From assembly GCF_027531545.1 (NCBI RefSeq), contig NZ_JAPZSC010000025.1, positions 1 through 64,000 of the forward strand: a stretch of 64,000 nt of DNA, given 5' to 3'. The notes beneath the pieces were generated by a model. It had not been told where the DNA came from. It searched no databases and was given only the letters and a program-made list of their open reading frames with translations. Both the position numbers and the translations under genes were made by a program. Source of the DNA: Silanimonas sp. Lineage in GTDB: Bacteria > Pseudomonadota > Gammaproteobacteria > Xanthomonadales > Xanthomonadaceae. Positions 62,679 through 64,000 of this stretch are shown one piece after another (the stretch's first letter is position 1; every line of letters starts with the position of its first letter).

Positions 62679-64000
62679 TCAGCGCCGAAGCATAGACGCC
62701 GCGGGCCGCAGGAAATACTGGTCGATAGGCTGGGGGCGGTCGATGCCGTAGCCCTGCCCGAAGTCCACGCCCAGTTGCGCGAGGCGGTCGCGGATGGCGT
62801 CGTTCTCGACGAGTTCGGCGATGGTGCGCTTGTCGATGCTGCGCGCGATCTCGGCGATCGAGCGCACGATCGCCAGCGACAGCGCCGAGGACTCGAGGTC
62901 GCGAACGAAGCTGCCGTCGATCTTGAAGAAATCGACGTCCAGCCGGCGCAGGTAGGCGAACGAACAGAACCCGGCGCCGAAGTCGTCGAGCGCGAGCTGC
63001 AGGCCCAGCGCCTTCGCCGCGGCGATGAATTGCTGGGCATCGTTGAGGTCGCGCACGGCCGAGGTCTCGGTGATCTCCAAGCAGACCTTGCCGGGCGGCA
63101 CGCTGCTGCGTGCGAAGCGCTCGCGCAGGAAATCGGGGAAGCCGGGATCGTTCACCGAGGCGGCGCACAGGTTGATCGCGCAGGCGTCGAGCTGGGCCAA
63201 GGCCTGCGGATGGCGCTCGAACCACGCGAGCGTGCTGTCCACCACGTGGCGGTCGAGGCGTGGCCCCATGTGGAACTTCTCCGCCGCGGCGACCACCGGG
63301 CCCGGCGGCAGCACCTCGCCGGTGTCCGGATCGACCATGCGTAGCAGGATTTCGAAGTGCCGTCCGCCGTGCTCGATGCCCTGCAGGCCGGTGATGCTCT
63401 GGCAGTAGAGGCGGAAATGGCCATCGCGCAACGCGGCGTCGAGCCGCACGGCCCAGCGCATCGCGGCCGTGTGTTCGGCCACGGCGTCGGCGGCGGACTC
63501 AAAGGCCGCGAGCCGCAGTCGGTTGCCGCCCTGGTCCTTCGCCGTGGCACAGGCGGCGTCCGCCAGGCGCAGCAGGTCCGCATAGTCCGCTTGCCCGCGG
63601 CGGAAACGAATCGCGCCGACGCTGGCCGACGCGGACACGAGGTTCCCGCCGCTGACCTGCCGGTAGTCGCGCACCGCGGCCAGCACGTGGTCGAGCACCG
63701 CGGTGTTCGCCGCTGGGTCGCGGTCGTCCAGCAGCAGGACGAACTGGTCGCTGGCCAGCCGGCCGACCAGGCTGCCGCCGGGCAACACGGCCTGCAGCAG
63801 GCTGGCGATGCTGCGCAGGAAGGCGTCGCCCGCGGCCTGCCCGCCGGCGTCGTTCACCAGCTTGAAGTTGTCGATGTCGACGAAGGCCAGCAGCAGGGGT
63901 TGGGCGTCCGGTCCGTGGGCCAGCGCGTCCGCGATCCGGTGCTCGAGGCCTTGCCGGTTGGCGAGGCCGGTCAGCTCATCGGTGCGCGCACGCGCCAGCG
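62679..64000 (-). CDS. GGDEF-EAL protein, truncated at the window edge
   Basis: The N-terminus lies beyond the window. At least 440 residues are visible. A GGDEF domain (ELTGLANRQGLEHRI, FVDIDNFKLVNDAGGQAAGD) has its active motif replaced by LASDQF, so cyclase activity is probably lost. A full EAL domain follows, starting FEILLRMVDPDTGEVL, with LEITETSA, LALDDFGAG, DFFKIDGSF, TIAELVEN and FGQGYG. The catalytic Glu, Asp pair and Lys remain, so it is likely a c-di-GMP phosphodiesterase. It is upstream of the lipoprotein and M23 genes in one run. Confidence 0.9.
   Translation of the reverse strand, partial: LARARTDELTGLANRQGLEHRIADALAHGPDAQPLLLAFVDIDNFKLVNDAGGQAAGDAFLRSIASLLQAVLPGGSLVGRLASDQFVLLLDDRDPAANTAVLDHVLAAVRDYRQVSGGNLVSASASVGAIRFRRGQADYADLLRLADAACATAKDQGGNRLRLAAFESAADAVAEHTAAMRWAVRLDAALRDGHFRLYCQSITGLQGIEHGGRHFEILLRMVDPDTGEVLPPGPVVAAAEKFHMGPRLDRHVVDSTLAWFERHPQALAQLDACAINLCAASVNDPGFPDFLRERFARSSVPPGKVCLEITETSAVRDLNDAQQFIAAAKALGLQLALDDFGAGFCSFAYLRRLDVDFFKIDGSFVRDLESSALSLAIVRSIAEIARSIDKRTIAELVENDAIRDRLAQLGVDFGQGYGIDRPQPIDQYFLRPAASMLRR

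Overview
The window is a GC-rich (roughly 70% by eye), densely coded bacterial chromosome segment. The Rieske/cytochrome b/cytochrome c1 operon followed by sspA-sspB, the miaB-phoH-ybeY-corC run, MiaB, SufT, RF3, PurE/PurK and many membrane and periplasmic proteins point to a Gammaproteobacterium. My inference is the Xanthomonadales/Lysobacterales. There is no rRNA, tRNA, CRISPR array, transposase or integrase, so this reads as core chromosome with a few accessory blocks.

Layout. 1-4.4 kb: a CPA2 antiporter, dxs and a pseudo-receiver-like protein. 4.56-17.8 kb: the most striking block, three co-directional surface genes. They encode a 2,940-residue secreted protein made of DUF11 and SdrD_B/Cna_B-like domains, an outer-membrane beta-barrel protein with an Ig-like domain, and an OmpA-family protein. 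They are tightly coupled and probably form one cell-envelope system. 17.8-25.1 kb: an HNH protein, prolyl aminopeptidase, a nitroreductase/exonuclease/NUDIX operon, a DUF1631 protein and pntAA. 25.1-28.7 kb: pntAA is separated from pntAB-pntB by an oppositely oriented sigma factor/membrane protein/DUF3106 operon. 28.7-36.5 kb: SufT, CorA, DUF4105, CorC, YbeY, HAD, PhoH and MiaB.

36.5-41.8 kb: a lytic transglycosylase, petABC, sspAB and DUF3301. 42-50.7 kb: an FHA protein, nadC, a Trm112-like protein, purEK, bioA-rsmE and nudE-cysQ-mazG-HAD. 50.7-56.3 kb: an Mpo1-like protein, a TetR repressor divergent from an SDR-like protein and a MATE pump, a DUF486 protein and an OmpR-type two-component system. 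56.3-58.1 kb: isoaspartyl peptidase, a small coiled-coil protein and a 350-bp non-coding region with a 28-bp inverted repeat. 58.1-64 kb: an alpha/beta hydrolase, prfC, an M23 peptidase, a beta-propeller lipoprotein and a GGDEF-EAL protein cut by the window edge.

Cross-cutting observations. Genes are commonly coupled by 1-, 4- or 8-nt overlaps. Several transcription-unit ends carry a GC-rich stem-loop whose loop contains the stop codon. Two regulatory regions are unusually palindromic: the TetR/SDR gap and the region upstream of the response regulator. A 10-bp palindrome sits inside a candidate promoter at 21.6 kb.
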